The translations under genes were made by a program, and so were the position numbers. From NCBI GenBank assembly GCA_013396655.1, contig WBMV01006678.1, forward strand, positions 1 through 64,000: a DNA stretch of 64,000 nucleotides. The letters are read 5' to 3'. This DNA comes from Campylorhamphus procurvoides. Taxonomy: Eukaryota; Chordata; Aves; Passeriformes; Dendrocolaptidae. Positions 38,191 to 51,122 of this stretch are shown piece after piece. Position 1 is the first letter of the stretch. Each line of letters starts with the position of its first letter. Under the pieces are notes generated by a model, which saw nothing but the letters and a program-made list of their open reading frames with translations, ran no database searches and was not told the DNA's origin.

Positions 38191-38944
38191 TGTGCTGGTT
38201 TAAACGTAAATCAGCAGGAGAAATGAACCAAACTCAAGAGAGATTATAAATCAGAGTTACAATTACTAAACAGATTACAATAAATACAATGATACAGAGA
38301 AAAAATGGGTTTAACCCACAAAAAAAACCCAAAAAAACAAACCAAAAAACAGATGTATAACTCAGCACCCTGAGGCATGAACAGAATGGTGTTCATTAGG
38401 CCCTGTGCTGATCACAACTTGGTCCCCCTGAGCACAAAGTAAAAGGCAAGGAAACCTGTTCATGAAGGTGACCCTTGCAATCTTGTGGACAGTGGCAGCC
38501 ACAGTCCTGTTGAGGTTCTGGTCCTTCTTTGGATCCAATGAGTGGTCCCAGAAATCCCAAAACCAAAGATTATATATGCTTAGGTTTGACAACGGGTGAT
38601 TTAACACTGTGAGTCATGGAGTATTTTTGGAATCTTTGATGGTTTGGGTCCTTGTAGCTGCCTATTGTCCCTAATGACCCCTCAGGCTGGGTGTGAAGGT
38701 GCTGATGCCTCCCTGGAAGGGAATTATCACAGCTGAGTCACTGGTGTGAAGACAGAAGCATTCCTGTGCCTCCCAGGGTCCTTTAACACCCAGCCTGTAG
38801 CCTGAGGTGTCAGGTGTGCCCTGGGCAGTTACTGCAAACTCTCCATTATTAACTATTCATCAGAAATGACACAGAGAGTGTAGAATAAACAGTTTTGGTT
38901 ACACAAAGAGCAATAAATTGGTCTCAGCCACTGTAACTAGAACA
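38191..38944 (-). mobile_element. Complete solo LTR with perfect 5 bp target duplication
   Basis: On the minus strand the element starts TGTTCTAGTTAC and ends AAACCAGCACA, giving the canonical TG...CA termini over 754 bases. It is flanked by CTTGG at 38186-38190 and CTTGG at 38945-38949, an exact 5 bp target-site duplication. Its 5' part aligns with the fragment at 8458-8631. A five-base duplication with no internal region fits an ERVL/ERV3-type (or some ERV1) solo LTR. ATATATAATC on the minus strand at about 38570 is a possible TATA box. The A-rich track at 38318-38350 lies near the 3' end. Orientation follows the alignment to the 8.4 kb copy and that copy's TG start, and is an inference. 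Confidence 0.88.
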
Positions 38945-40420
38945 CTTGGATTAAGAGGATCTGAAAAACAGAATGTCTAAGTGTTGTAGGAGAATTTTAT
39001 ATCCATTAAAACAGGGCCAGGTGGGAACTGTGATTGAATTCTATTAAATAAAAATATCTTTTAAATATATGTGTCTTTTTGATTTGTTAAAATCCATAGA
39101 CTTCCACTTGCAAAGGCATCACTGGCAGAAATGTTGCCAAACTCACTGAAGTCTCAAATGACCAGACCTCAGAGGATTCAGAGCCGGATTTACTCCAAAT
39201 GTATTGTAACAAGGGTTTCTACCACTCTGTGGAAATTTGATTACTTCATTAACCAGACCAAGACTTGTAAAATTTTGACACATTTCATTATATCATATCT
39301 ACACCTCATTGTAACCAATAAATGAATGTTGACATGTTGACGATTATGAGAGGCTGTCTAAAGTGCCTGAAAAAATTGTAGGTCTTCATATTGACCTGTT
39401 ACAATCTGACTAAATTGAATGTCACAGAAAACTAAATTTATTATTACATTTTCATCTAGAATTTCCTCTGAAGGAGCAATGCACTTCCAATGTCAAATGG
39501 TATTGTTTCTTCTTCTTGGTAAAGAAATGGAAATATGGGAATAAGTAAGGTTAAACACATTTTGATAGACAATAATCTAGAATTAATTTGATCTTTTATT
39601 AAGGCTTAGTAGTTTTATTAAGCCTTTTTATTAAGAATTTTTTTTAAATAAACTTAGGTTCTTTATATTTGCACAGCCTAAAAAAAATGGCCTTTCCAAT
39701 CCCTGAAAACATAACACTTTCTCTGATACTGCATGGTCGGACTAATATAAAAGACATGGACATGACACACTCCAGTTCTGCATTATTTGAGCGGTAGAGT
39801 TCCTGTGGCTCTAGGCCATTTTAATACTTCACTGCATTTTCATAGGGCCATTCATATAGTCATTTATGTGTAAAAGCAATATGAAGTCTGACAGGCAGGA
39901 GATGTTTATGTCAGCCTACCATTATTTTAGGTCCATTGATACATTGATCTGAGCAAAGTTACTCTTGATTTATACTAATTAGATACTAGTTTCAGTGAAG
40001 AATCAGTCCTAATATAAGTTTGCTGCAAGTGTACATATATTCAACAAGTTCAATAAATCTCTGTTATTGAAGAAGTGCAAGAGAATTTCTGGAATCATAT
40101 AAGTAAGCCAGATCTTGTTACCAATTATAGAGAGAATCAAAATGTACTATCTTAATTTCTGAGTTGCTTCTCTGAATGAAGCAATCAAGTTATATGAACC
40201 TGGACTGCTGTCTGTAATAAGCAATTATTTCTAATTAAGTAGCTCAGTCTTAAACATTTATTAGAAAACGCATCAAAAATTTTCTTCACTGAAAAAATAA
40301 GTTGTCTGAAGCACTACTACAAAAAAAAAAAGTAAATGTAATGCCTTGTGATAAAATAAATACTTTTCATTCTGAAAAGCGATATGAAATCAATTCTCTA
40401 ATGAAAGCTGGCACCTCTCA
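38945..40420. other. Unique sequence, no gene seen
   Basis: No exon or repeat family is recognised. A small imperfect hairpin built from three TTTTATTAAG repeats lies at about 39595-39650. Confidence 0.5.
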
Positions 40421-40607
40421 CCTCACACCTGCCTGCATATGGAAAGTGGTGAATAAAGTCCTTGTTTTGCTTTGCTTGAGTTCACAGCTTTTGTTTTACC
40501 TATTAAACTTTCTCCTTCTTATTCTTCAGATTCTCTCACCTGTCCCAACAGGTAGAAGAGAGTGAACAGCTGTGGGTAACTTAGTTACCAGCCAGGCTTA
40601 AAACACA
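40421..40607 (+). mobile_element. ERVL-like LTR, 3' fragment, copy 3
   Basis: It matches the last third of the LTR at 50519-51122. Shared blocks are ACACCTGCCTGC, GGAAGTGGTGAATAAA-like, CCTTGTTTTGCTTTGCTT, CCTATTAAACT (poly(A) signal ATTAAA at 40502-40507) and a TTAGTTACCAGCCAGGCTTAAAACACA end. The U3 region is absent, so the copy is truncated on its left. It is the most diverged of the three copies and probably the oldest. Confidence 0.85.
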
Positions 40608-42135
40608 AGTACCAGGCTCTCAGGCATCATAATTTTTCTGCTGACAATATGTATGCTGTAGCCTTCCACATCAGGCAGGTGGTCTCTGCTCCCTGGTGAA
40701 CCTTAGACAATCACACTTGCCAGTATGAAAGAGGACATGAATTTTTTGGATGATTCTCAGATATTTTCAAGATGCACTATGAACAGGACAAGAGTTTTGG
40801 TGGGTTTGCCTTTCAACCTGTTCAGTAGAAGACTGTGAGCCAAAAGACAGCCTCTCTAGACAGTCAAGAGACACACATTCAAGCCTGGTAAGCTAGGCAT
40901 GTTATTCTAGCAGTGAGAGGTTGGGGCGGGGTCACAGTAGCGTCCTTATTCAAGAAGGTGTTGAAGACTTTGTCCAGCAGAATTATAATGCTACTGGATT
41001 GTAATGACAAACTTATGCATAGGTAAGAGGCTATGCATGTGAGCTGTTGCAGTCCATCTGCGCTCCATTGTGAACTCTTCACCCTGTTAGCCAGCACCTG
41101 CTTTCTATCTGGTAGAAAGGGACACCTTTGCCCCTAGGATTTGATGTTCAAGAGACAGGGCAATAAATATCATGAACCTTGTTCTTTCTGAGTACTTCTC
41201 CGGAAGAAGATGGGCCTCCAGAAAATCTATTACCTCCTAGATGTCCAAAACTTTCTGAGTACCACAGAAAAAGTTCACCATATGTTCCAATCTATACAAT
41301 TCTAAGATACTATGGAGAAATTAATCCAGAGGGAGGATGACTGAGCAGAATTAACTCATTCAATAACAAATGCTACAGAGTAATCACAAGCATTGGGAAG
41401 CATCATGTCACCAGGGCTTTTTGGTTGAAGAAGAGCAGTGGTGAAAGAAGTAGCTGGAAATCCTAACAGATAGAAATGAGCCTGGAACGAATCTCCATAG
41501 CCTGACCAGAGGAAGCTGAACCACACTAACTCTGGACAAGGTACAGACCAGAGGATGTCATCACAAGCTCCCTTGCTTTCACATTGAAGATACCTTTGTT
41601 GTCTTCTGAAGTTCTGAATCAAAGGAAATTTGGAAAACAAAAGAGCTTTTCAGTTTGGGCCTGAAAAGCATACAAATAAGATAGCTAAGTCTGCCTTCTG
41701 GCCTTTCAGTATTTTGTTCTTGTCTTTAGTTTTCGCTCTTTGTGGGGTGAAAACGTTGGAATGTCATGATAGCATTTCATAAAGCTCACAATAATGGAGA
41801 TTCTTAACAAGCTTGTGGGCAAATAGCCCCGAGTCTGAATACATACTCTGGAACTGGACAGTGAAAGAAAGTGTTCTCATTTTAGTTTACAGCTGAAATA
41901 GAAATAGTTATTGTTGCCCCAGGGAACTCTTTCTCAGTTACCTGACGAGTCAAAAGCAGAATGTATTTGTGGTGTAGGCTTTCTTAATAACATGCCAAAG
42001 ATGCTTGAGGTTGACACCTACATGGTTCTGCTACTGCCAATAGGCTAGATGGATCCTGAGGCTCTTCTGGCTCAAACAAGCAGGCAGGGAATTAACAGTC
42101 TGAAAACAGCTTTGTCTACCAACTCAAACCAGTGA
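40608..42135. other. Unique sequence, no gene seen
   Basis: No exon, RNA gene or repeat family is recognised. The longest frame is a 94-codon minus-strand one at 41356-41640, with no domain. Confidence 0.5.
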
Positions 42136-42182
42136 ATACTCCTACCTAATGTAGGAGTATGACAGTCCCTAATGGGACTGTC
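42136..42182. repeat. Two abutting perfect hairpins
   Basis: Hairpin 1 has a 10 bp stem (ATACTCCTAC with GTAGGAGTAT) around loop CTAAT at 42136-42160. Hairpin 2 starts at the very next base, with a 9 bp stem (GACAGTCCC with GGGACTGTC) around loop TAAT at 42161-42182. All 19 base pairs are perfect. Both hairpins carry CCTAATG across the loop, so the two loops are related although the stems are not. Two perfect stems without a gap between them are unlikely by chance, but I know no element or RNA family with this design. There is no long T run after them. Confidence 0.9.
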
Positions 42183-45100
42183 CTTCAGCCTCTCAGTGCC
42201 GTAGCAATCCCTTGCTTTCACAGATTAATTTTGACCTACTGGTCTAGTAGGAGATCAGTGCAGCCTGCATACACATGGCAAAGGAAAAGGTTTTTATATT
42301 TTACAACAGTCACCTAAGTTTGTGCTGTAGTAAGTGCATTTGCCTCCTGAAATAATCAGGAGGCAGCATCCCTTCCATTTGCTGACAGGGTCCAAGTGCC
42401 ACACTCTGCAGCATGTCTGAGCATGTCATAGCTTGTCCCACATNGTCAAGGACCCAACCCTTTCCACAACAGCTGGTGAAGCAGTTGACTTTTGGAGCAA
42501 CTAGCCCCAGGGTGTGACATTTCTATAGCACTGCATAGGACAGAGCTACACAGAAGCCATGATACTGATATCCTGGCCAGCACTGGTTCACAGCAACCTA
42601 AAGAACTGGGCAAACAATGAAAGGAGTATTTTGGAAGCATCTTGTATTAATATTTCTAATATCTTCTCTCTGGTTCATAAAGAATAGAGAACCTTTGGTT
42701 CCATTAATAAGCAGAATATTAAAAGAAAAACCATCCTTCCAATAGCATAAAATTCTACAACTTTATCAGAGTATCAGGCAGCTCTCTATTTAGTGCTGTA
42801 AGAACAAAATGGTTTTGTAGGGACAAAGGTGGGCTTCCCACACAAGACAGGTCAGCTTAAACAGGTTCTATCTTCTGGTAAATATGTATACATGTACTGA
42901 AGTATCTACATTTTAAGCTCAGACCCCATGGTCTCAAAATACCAGTTTAGAGATAAGTTCATGTAGAAGAAACTTTGTGTGCAAAATGATGAAAGTCATG
43001 TCTTTTTAATGGAGAGTAGAATGAATAAAATAGAGTTTGAATGTAGTAGTAGATCATATTTGCATGGTAATTAAGTCCTGTTGCAGAAGATAGTAAGTAT
43101 TAACTATTGTATAATGTTAAGTTTCTTTGATTCATCATTTAAACACAAAGATAGAATTGTTTGTAGCATACCCTGCTCATAGATAGTAATTTAAGTTGTT
43201 TTATGACAGATTACATTGACTGTTATCTCCAGTTTCAGAAAAGGGATTAAGTATTGCATCAGGGCTGGGTAATAACTTTCACTGTGGTTCATCCATCTTG
43301 ATGTGATGCCTGAAGGCTGAAAGCAGCAGGTACTGGCTGTCAGTCACTGGAACTGAGCTATCAAATAACTTCACTTAAGTAGTTGATTTTCTTTTGCCCC
43401 TTCAAGGGCATCTCAAAGTGTTTCTCATTTACAATGTTCTTTCTAAGGCAATCAGCTATCTTATGAAGGCATGTTTAATTTCCTGATTGTGTATATTATA
43501 GGTTTATAAACCACAGTGATTTAAATCAGAAAAAGAATAAGTTTTGCTTTTTTTTCCTCCCTTTTTTATTTTTTTTTTTAGTTAGGTAAGTAGCTTCATG
43601 CAATAGAAGTGAAGAGCTAAGGCAAGAGTAAGGCTAATGGTTTGGGGTTTTTTTTAAATTGAGATAATAGCTTTCTCTTTAGCTGTTACTCTTCCCTGTG
43701 GGATCAAGATCATGTTGGCCAGTTAAGAAAATTTTTTAGTATATACCATGTTTTCTTCTGTACAGTAAACTTTTGGAATGGTGTTAGGAGTTTGTTGTTG
43801 TTTTCTTTTTTTCATAAAGCCATTTGAAAGTAGTTGCTAACTGGTCTGTTTCTCACTTATTTGATGTCCCCTTATGCAGAAGCTGGCTTGTTTCTGGCAG
43901 CCCTAAAGTAATGTACCTTTGTTCTTCTGGACTGGTCCTGGCATAAATAGTCCTTCTGAAACTGTACCCCGGCTCCACACTCAAAGAATCCAGGTAGGAT
44001 CATATGTGGGAATGCCAAATGTTTTGAAAATAAAATTGGTGGAGTTTACTTATGGTGAAACCTCAGTAACTGAGATTTTTCAGGTGAAATGTCAAGCATA
44101 GTGTTAAAAGATGGAATAGAAAGAAGATGGTAGGAAAGTTGGAGACACCCAGGAGAATGAGTGGTAAGCGTCTTCCAGTTGACCATGGTCCCTTTCTGAA
44201 ACAACCAATCTGCACCTAAGCCATTTCAGTTAACTTAAAACAAAAATCAGCTAGTTATTTTTGTATTTTTATATCAAAATATATATAGTATCATAATTGA
44301 TGAGACTCTGTGGGTTCTTCTAAATTTCAGGCTTCAAACTTGAGTACCCCAGGACAAGTCTATGTCAGAATAAGTGTTGTGAAATTCTTTTGATCTCCTT
44401 GGTTACATCTGCATGATTAACTAATACCACCCAGGGATCATTTTGTGGACCTGAAGTCAAATGGCATGATCAGTTTCATCTTCTATGGCTGCATGTTCTG
44501 TTCAATGTCCCCTCCAAATGGCAGCAGCCAAAATGTCTGCTAGGAAGAGTCCCTGGCACATGCTGTTTTTCAGACTGGGCTTAAACAGTGTCTGGGAAAG
44601 CCAACACTGCAGCAACCTCAGTGACTTTGCTACAGGGAAATGACAGATGGTGATCTAGCCTAGTTCTTAGCCTAGTTCTGTTTTATTGAGTATTATGGTC
44701 TACCTACTTACCTACCTACATACATAGGCATCTGTACATGCATATCTATACACATTGTGTATCAATATGTACTAGAGTGTTTATCCTGAAGTAGTACATG
44801 AATACAATCCACTGTATTGCCTTCCCCTTCTACTTGCATGAATCTGGCTGATTTCATTCAGGATGTTTTAGCTCTGAAATGTGAGACTGAAATGTCATTT
44901 TGTGGACGGCAGCAGTGCTGTATGCAAATTCACACTGGAGAAGTGAATGTGCAAAATACAGACCAATAGAGAAGTCAACCCATTCCAAAGGTTTGTGAGA
45001 TCTGCAGGTAAGAGGGTGGTCCTGATGGCACTTAGAGGTCCTTCCTTGCACCTTTGCTCTGACTTACAGAGAAAGGGTAAGAAAAAGAGTTATAAAAATT

Positions 45101-45865
45101 ATAAAATTATTAATCACTGATGTTCAGTCATAAATCCCCCACAAAAACTTACTCATTTGAAGATATGCCATTGTCACTTCTGAGGAACCATCATGGAAAG
45201 ATTCTATTCCCTTTGAAAATATGTGCTTGGTAGCAAAGTGACAAACATCTTTTGCTTTGTGAACACTGGCAAGAACTTATTCTCTATTAAATGCAACATC
45301 TTTTGTTTCTGTCCTTCTAAACAGTTAGCAGAAGTTTGCAAACATTACTGGTATATCTGTATTTCTGAAATTACAGTAATACATCTATATCATCTGGGAG
45401 CTACTATGGTTAATACTGAATCTTCCTACATAAGAGAAGCTTAAAAATTACTCCTATGTTTAACTTCTGCACATGTGACTGTGAGATGGATAGCTAAGCC
45501 TACAAAAGCTATATCAGGAATATTTTGAAACAAACCTAAACTAAATGAGTTTGAACTGATGAATGTATTCAGTCTTGAAAGAGTGAGTCTAGAAATACAA
45601 TCTGTTGCTTCTTGTACTGGATCAAATTAGTGATTAAACTGATTTTGCACACCCGCCCAATAAAACCAGAATCTACATTTAATAAAGGTTGTTTATTTCT
45701 ATTTTATCCAACAAATATATGCCTTATTTATTGTGCAAATAAGACAGCCTGGTCTTACCATTCTTAGCACTGGAAAGCATCTGCTGACATTTATAGGATG
45801 CTGTTCTGCATAGGATGTTAGTTCTGCAGATAAGGCATGAGGGTTTTTTCCTGGTATTAAGTAGA
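42183..45865. other. Unique sequence, no gene seen
   Basis: No exon or mobile element is recognised. A degenerate ACCT/ACAT run lies at about 44701-44727, and a 12-base tandem duplication (TTAGCCTAGTTC type) near 44658-44682. A lone N sits at 42444. Confidence 0.5.
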
Positions 45866-45981
45866 ACCATGGAATCATAACATAACTTACTTTGGAACGG
45901 AGCTTATGACATCATCTTATCCAATCACCTGCTCAAAGCAGGACTGACTTCAAAGTTAGGGTCAGCTTCAAAGACAGATGT
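45866..45981 (-). mobile_element. CR1 LINE, 3' end fragment
   Basis: On the minus strand this is a diverged CR1 3' UTR. The forward sequence begins ACCATGGAATCATAACATAA, the remains of the terminal repeats. It is followed by a TTGGAACGGAGCTTATGACATCAT segment and CCTGCTCAAAGCAGGACTGACTTC, a CR1 landmark. No coding part is left. The number of substitutions suggests an old copy. Confidence 0.85.
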
Positions 45982-48900
45982 TATTGTGTCATATACAGAC
46001 AAGTTCTGAATATCTCAAAAAATAATATTTGAGGAGTCAGAAAATAAGAAGTAATTTTGTCATTATTTTTCATTGTTGGCTAATAGTCATATTGTCTCTC
46101 AGCTGAAAATCCTGTGATGTCTGCCCACTTATGCTCTTTTTATGACTTCTCCTTTCTCGACAGTTAGACAGTAGGTTTTATACTGTTGGCTATATTATTT
46201 TGGGGTTTCTATTTGGTAGCCATCAGGTCAACTGTGCAGAGAAGACAATGCCATGGAGAGGATTTTTAAAAATGTTCATTAAAAGTTACCCCTCTTCCAT
46301 GGCAATCAAATGTACCACTGGGTAAAAAACGTGAAGTTATCTCTCCCTTTTCTGTACAAACTGTCTAATTCAACACTCTCTGACAAGAACATTTTCAGCA
46401 AATTCAGCTTATTTACATTCTGATAGTACAATCCAGTGCTTGACCTTTGTCATCTTCAGTGGGAGAAGAAACAATACTTTAAAAAGAAGTTGATAATCAT
46501 TTCCTGAAAGGGCTTTTGTTGCTTGTTGTGAATTTTTTAAATATTCATGCCATCTACTAAATGTCACTCAGTTTTGGATATTGAAATAAAAGAAAGGTAT
46601 GCATGAGTTCTTGATGATTCAAGAACAAACTCAGAACTGATGGGACTGAATTAATAGTAAAATTAAGGTGAGTGGGTTTTTTTTGCATGGGCAAGACCTG
46701 TGCAATCAGTCCAAATAACTTAGAGGCNGGATGTATTTTGTGACTTTTTCGTATGTCCTCAAGTTCTGGACATCTGGTAACTGTCAATTGGGAAGATTTT
46801 TCACACTCAGAAAAGCTTTCTGCCTGATGTATGGTTGCAAAACCAGGTTGCATCTGCTCAGCATGCACAGTCAGATGCTCAGCACATCTGTGTGTCTGCA
46901 TCCTGTGAGGCACATGCAACATTTCCAAGAAATAGGAAGGAACTCCTGTGGATGTGTTGCACAGCAACTGTTAACAGAAATCCCATATAAGCCTGGTTTC
47001 GGGAAACGAGGACTGGGCAGAATCCTCTGTTTGGGAAGCTTTATTTCTATTGCAGCTGCATGCATAAAACATTGCACTGGGAGACCTGTGTATACTTCAA
47101 TGAGAAAAGGCCAAGGCTGGATGTTCCTATCTTTCGTATCTGCCTATCTTTGACTCTGGTGAAGGTAAGAAAATAAAGCACTTCATTTTGAAATGCTCAG
47201 CCAAGAAGGAGATTAGAATCATTGGACAGAGAGGTCAATCACTCTGCATTCCAGATCAGCTTCCAGACACTGCTCTAACCATTACCAATAAGGCAGCAGG
47301 GTATTGCCTCCTTTGAGCTTCCTTTTATATCTCCTTCCCTGTGCTCAAAAGAACAGAAGTAACTGGGATCTAGAAAGGAGCAAAGTCTGAATATTGTTGT
47401 GTATCCTGGTTCCAAAGGACTCACCTACATGTAGGAAACAGGGAGGTAATCTGTTTTTGAGGTTTCTTTTGATGCCTTAGGATTTTTATGTGATTAGATT
47501 TCCAAGTATTAAACAGAAGATGGCCTCTCCGCTATCTGGTACTTTTCAGCATATCCTGAATTTTCTGAATATTGTTTTTTTCTGGTTTTCTGTGCCCTTA
47601 GACATGTCTTAATTACCCTGAGTAACAAAGAGTTGAGTTAGACATATTTTTGCAGTTTAACAGTGCTATTTTCCTGTAGATTTGTTTTGGTGTTTGTNTA
47701 ATATTTTGCATATTTGTAGATTTTTATATAGCCGTATAATTTCTCATACTTGAGGTAGCAGCTAATGGTTTCTGGCAGTTTCTCTCTGTTTGTGCCACAT
47801 TCCTGAACTTTATTTAACTGTCTGTTCAGTGGACAATTTTGCAGCAAGGACATCATGTTTGGGACATCATGTACCTGGACTGGAATAACAATGCAAAACA
47901 AGACAGAAAGCCCAGAACCCTTGGAGGTTCCAATGGGGCAGTTCTGAAAGTGTTTCCAGGGTGATATCAGGGGCAAAAGGTTCTCAGGTTGGATATACCC
48001 ACTAGATATGAGAATTAAGTAGTGTTATAAATTTGTAAGAACCCTATACTGCTATATGCTTTGTGCACCAGAAAGCTTTCACCAAAGAACTGCTCTCTAC
48101 CTATATTAATATTGTATCAAAAGTTTTTCTTCCTCAGTTTTAGGCAACATTTATACATTTAGTCAAATGACTGCTTAATCTATATGTAAAATATAGTCAA
48201 CTTCGAACTATATAGTGCAAAAAATCTCTGATTAGCTATTATATATAAATAGAGTAATATCACTTCCAGTCATGTCCTTGAAGGAACAAATAACACACAT
48301 TTTGTTTTGCAGAAAAGCAACCTAGATGTCTCACTTCAGATAAGGGTTGAGAGCTCTACATATCAAGCAGGAGTAGGTGCCCTCCTGATGAGTAAGGTAC
48401 CTAAGCCCTGAAAAGGCTTTGTTTGTGATGAAGGCTTGGGTTTTCCATTGGCTATTGTTCGTAGAAGTAGCTGTCACTCATTTTTCTCTTCTCACACATT
48501 GTAGACTCTACCTGTGAAATTTAGACCAGGGATTTTGTTACAGAGGTTACACCAAGTCCTAGTAGATAGAAATCCTAGTAGGCCAAGTAGTACAGGAGAG
48601 GTATCACTAACTGAAAAAAAAAATGAAAAGCAGAAGACAGACAAGGCAGTGAGAAGGACTCATTTTGGGAACCCAGGCAGCATATCAGAGTAATTCATGT
48701 GAAGACAAAGAGAAAGAAATATACACACTGAAAGCCTCTGCCTGGGACTTGCTGTAGTCTTTACAACTATGCAGATTCAGTGTAAAATTAAACCCTTATG
48801 TTTGGCACAAAGGAAATCGTACTACATATTGTGTGGAATTATTACCATATAGGATATATCCATTTTTCAACTATGTTAGTGATTTCAAAGATATCCAGTC

Positions 48901-50518
48901 TACAAAAACAATCTGAACAAGTTGAAATGAATCTGAGAAAAAGGATGTGTAAGGGACAGTAGGAAATATTATGGATTACACACACACAAAAGCAAACAAA
49001 TTTTTTTTTGTCTGTATCTTCTATGGACAACAGTGGAACTCTGCTTGAACAAAACCCAATATATTTATCCACAACATTTTTGACAGGAGACAAGATTAAA
49101 GGTATACTCAAGAAACTGCACAACCAATGCCTAGAGTATTCTGATGGAGTCAGCGGCCCCCTGGCTGTCAAAGGAAGCATAAAAGTGATGGGAAGTTTCT
49201 GAGGTTGGTACAAAAACAGGGTTCCTTCCCTCAGAAAAATAAAACAGAAAGAATTCTTGCTTGGCAAGCGCTTTTTATGCCAAGTTCTCCCAGCCCAGCT
49301 TCTCTGCAGCTATTGCATTGTCTGCACAGCTTCCTTTCTCCATTTATATTTTAGCTACACAAGCTGTCAGATGAAGCCAAGCCTAAGGAGCAATGGGACG
49401 TCATCTGACTGCAGACTGCAAAGTGGAAACACCACCAGCAGTCACTAGTCTTAAGGGACATGGCAGAAGAGAAGAATCAAGTTTGTTTTAACTAGGAAAA
49501 AGGTATGCTAAAACATCTGAAAAAAAATCTTTCCACATTAAGTTAAATGGGATTTTAGAACAAGGCTTTTCACCAAAAACACTAAAATTTTAATCCCCCT
49601 GTGTGATTGGTATGTGTATCGTACTTTTAACAGGTAGAAATAAGTCTCCCAGTACTACTCTATGTACAAGATTTACATGACTGGAGAAATTTTGCCTGAT
49701 TTTTTAAGTACCTGACACAAGTAAAAGTAAGCAGAGGAGGCTCATCCTCTGGAGGATGCAGCTTGTCCAATGGATGACATCCATTAATACAAGCTAGGAA
49801 TTAATTACTGTTAAGTGACCGTATGATTCATCATACTTGCCATCTTAGGTGTTTAGAAAAGCCCTTACCATTTTACAGCTTGAGGGAAAAGAGGACAGGA
49901 TGCAGGCTAGACATTAGAGAAAAATTATCAGGACATTCTAGCCTGTTCTAGCCCTTTCATTTTTTTTTTAAGATAAATTAAAATTACTTAAAATCTAAGA
50001 AGCAAGAAAAACTAATCACATTTCTCAAAAAAACCATTACATAAAAGTGTTTACATGTCATCTTCAAGGTACTTTATTATTATCCCCAATCATAGGGCAT
50101 ACTTTGGGGTCATTGGGATATAGTACATTTCCAAACAACTGTTAAAATTGTGCCGGTTGGGAGTGAGAAATAGAGAAGAAGAGACGTTTGCCACTGAGGA
50201 AGAAGCATAGATGGTGACTGTAGGGCCTAAATAGGCCACAGCTTATGAAGGGCACATTTTGTCCTCTCAGTCAAGCACTGGTCATCTTTCTTTGGCTACC
50301 CTTCCTGATCCCTGAGCTGATGCTTAGGAAAGTATCACTATCTGATTATGACAGAAAAATAAGTCAATGAGCTCAAAAGTAGAAAGGTATGAAACTGGGA
50401 GTGCTATTTAAACAAATAATGTTTTTAGTAAATGAAGCTGGAAGTGTTTGAAGAAGAGAATTTTTATAAATATTATCTTATGTTTCCACTTTGGAATTTC
50501 AGAAATTTTGTAAAGTAT
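45982..50518. other. Unique sequence, no gene seen
   Basis: The longest non-repeat open frames of the window lie here: 46731-47153 plus (140 codons), 46557-46967 minus (136 codons) and 48842-49267 minus (141 codons). The first two overlap on opposite strands and an N (46728) falls inside the minus one. None has a domain or motif I recognise, so I do not call genes. Lone Ns are at 46728 and 47698. Confidence 0.5.
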
Positions 50519-51122
50519 TGTGCTGCTTTTGGCTGGGGTAGAGTAGATTTTCTTCACACTGGCCAATTTTCTTCACACATGCAGCCATGTTTTGTGTTTG
50601 TAATGAACAGAGGATAGATAATATAGAGATGTTTTTGCCACTGCTGAGCAGGGCTTACACAGAGCCAAGGCCTTTTCTGCTTATCATACTGTCACCCTGG
50701 CAAGGAATTTGGAGATGTGTGGGAGGGTGGGAGAGGACACAGCTGTGACAGGTGACTCAAAGTGACCAAAGGAATATTGTAGACTATATGATGTCGTGCT
50801 CAACATGTAAAATAGGGGAAAGAAGGAATAAGGGGGAAAGTTTGGAGTGATGGTATTTGTCTTTCCAAGTACCCATTACACATGATGGGGCCCTGCTCTC
50901 CTGAAGATGGCTGAACACCTGCCTGCCCATGGGAAGCAGAGACTTAGTTCCTTGGTTTTGCTTTGCTGGTGTGTGGGGCTTTTGCTTCCCGTATTAAATT
51001 GTCTTTATTTCCATCCATGAGTTTTCCAGCTTTTACCGCTTCTGATTCTTTCCCCAAACCTGCTGGTGGGGGACTGAGTGGCTGCATGATCCTTGGTTGC
51101 TGGCTGGGCTTAAACTATGACA
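50519..51122 (+). mobile_element. Complete ERVL-like solo LTR, copy 1
   Basis: The element starts TGTGCTGCTTTTGGCTGG and ends AAACTATGACA. It is a widespread avian LTR family (TguLTR5-like, name from memory). Family landmarks in order are CTGAGCAGGGCTTACACAGAG, CAAGGCCTTTTCTGCTTATC, GGAGTGATGGTATTTGTCTT, GATGGCTGAACACCTGCCTG, poly(A) signal ATTAAA at 50993-50998 and TTGGTTGCTGGCTGGGCTTA. Flanks are AGTAT (50514-50518) and AGTGT (51123-51127), a 5 bp target duplication with one change, as expected for ERVL. No internal gag or pol sequence adjoins it, so it is a solo LTR. Confidence 0.92.

Noticed and set aside
46557..47153. Overlapping frames of 136 (minus) and 140 (plus) codons
   Set aside because: They lie on opposite strands over the same DNA, show no domain, and one contains the N at 46728. 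Frames of this length are expected in 64 kb read in six frames.
48842..49267. 141-codon minus-strand frame, the longest outside the repeat-derived blocks
   Set aside because: Rich in F, I, L and C with no motif or order that I know. A second frame on the plus strand covers part of it. No start or splice context supports it.
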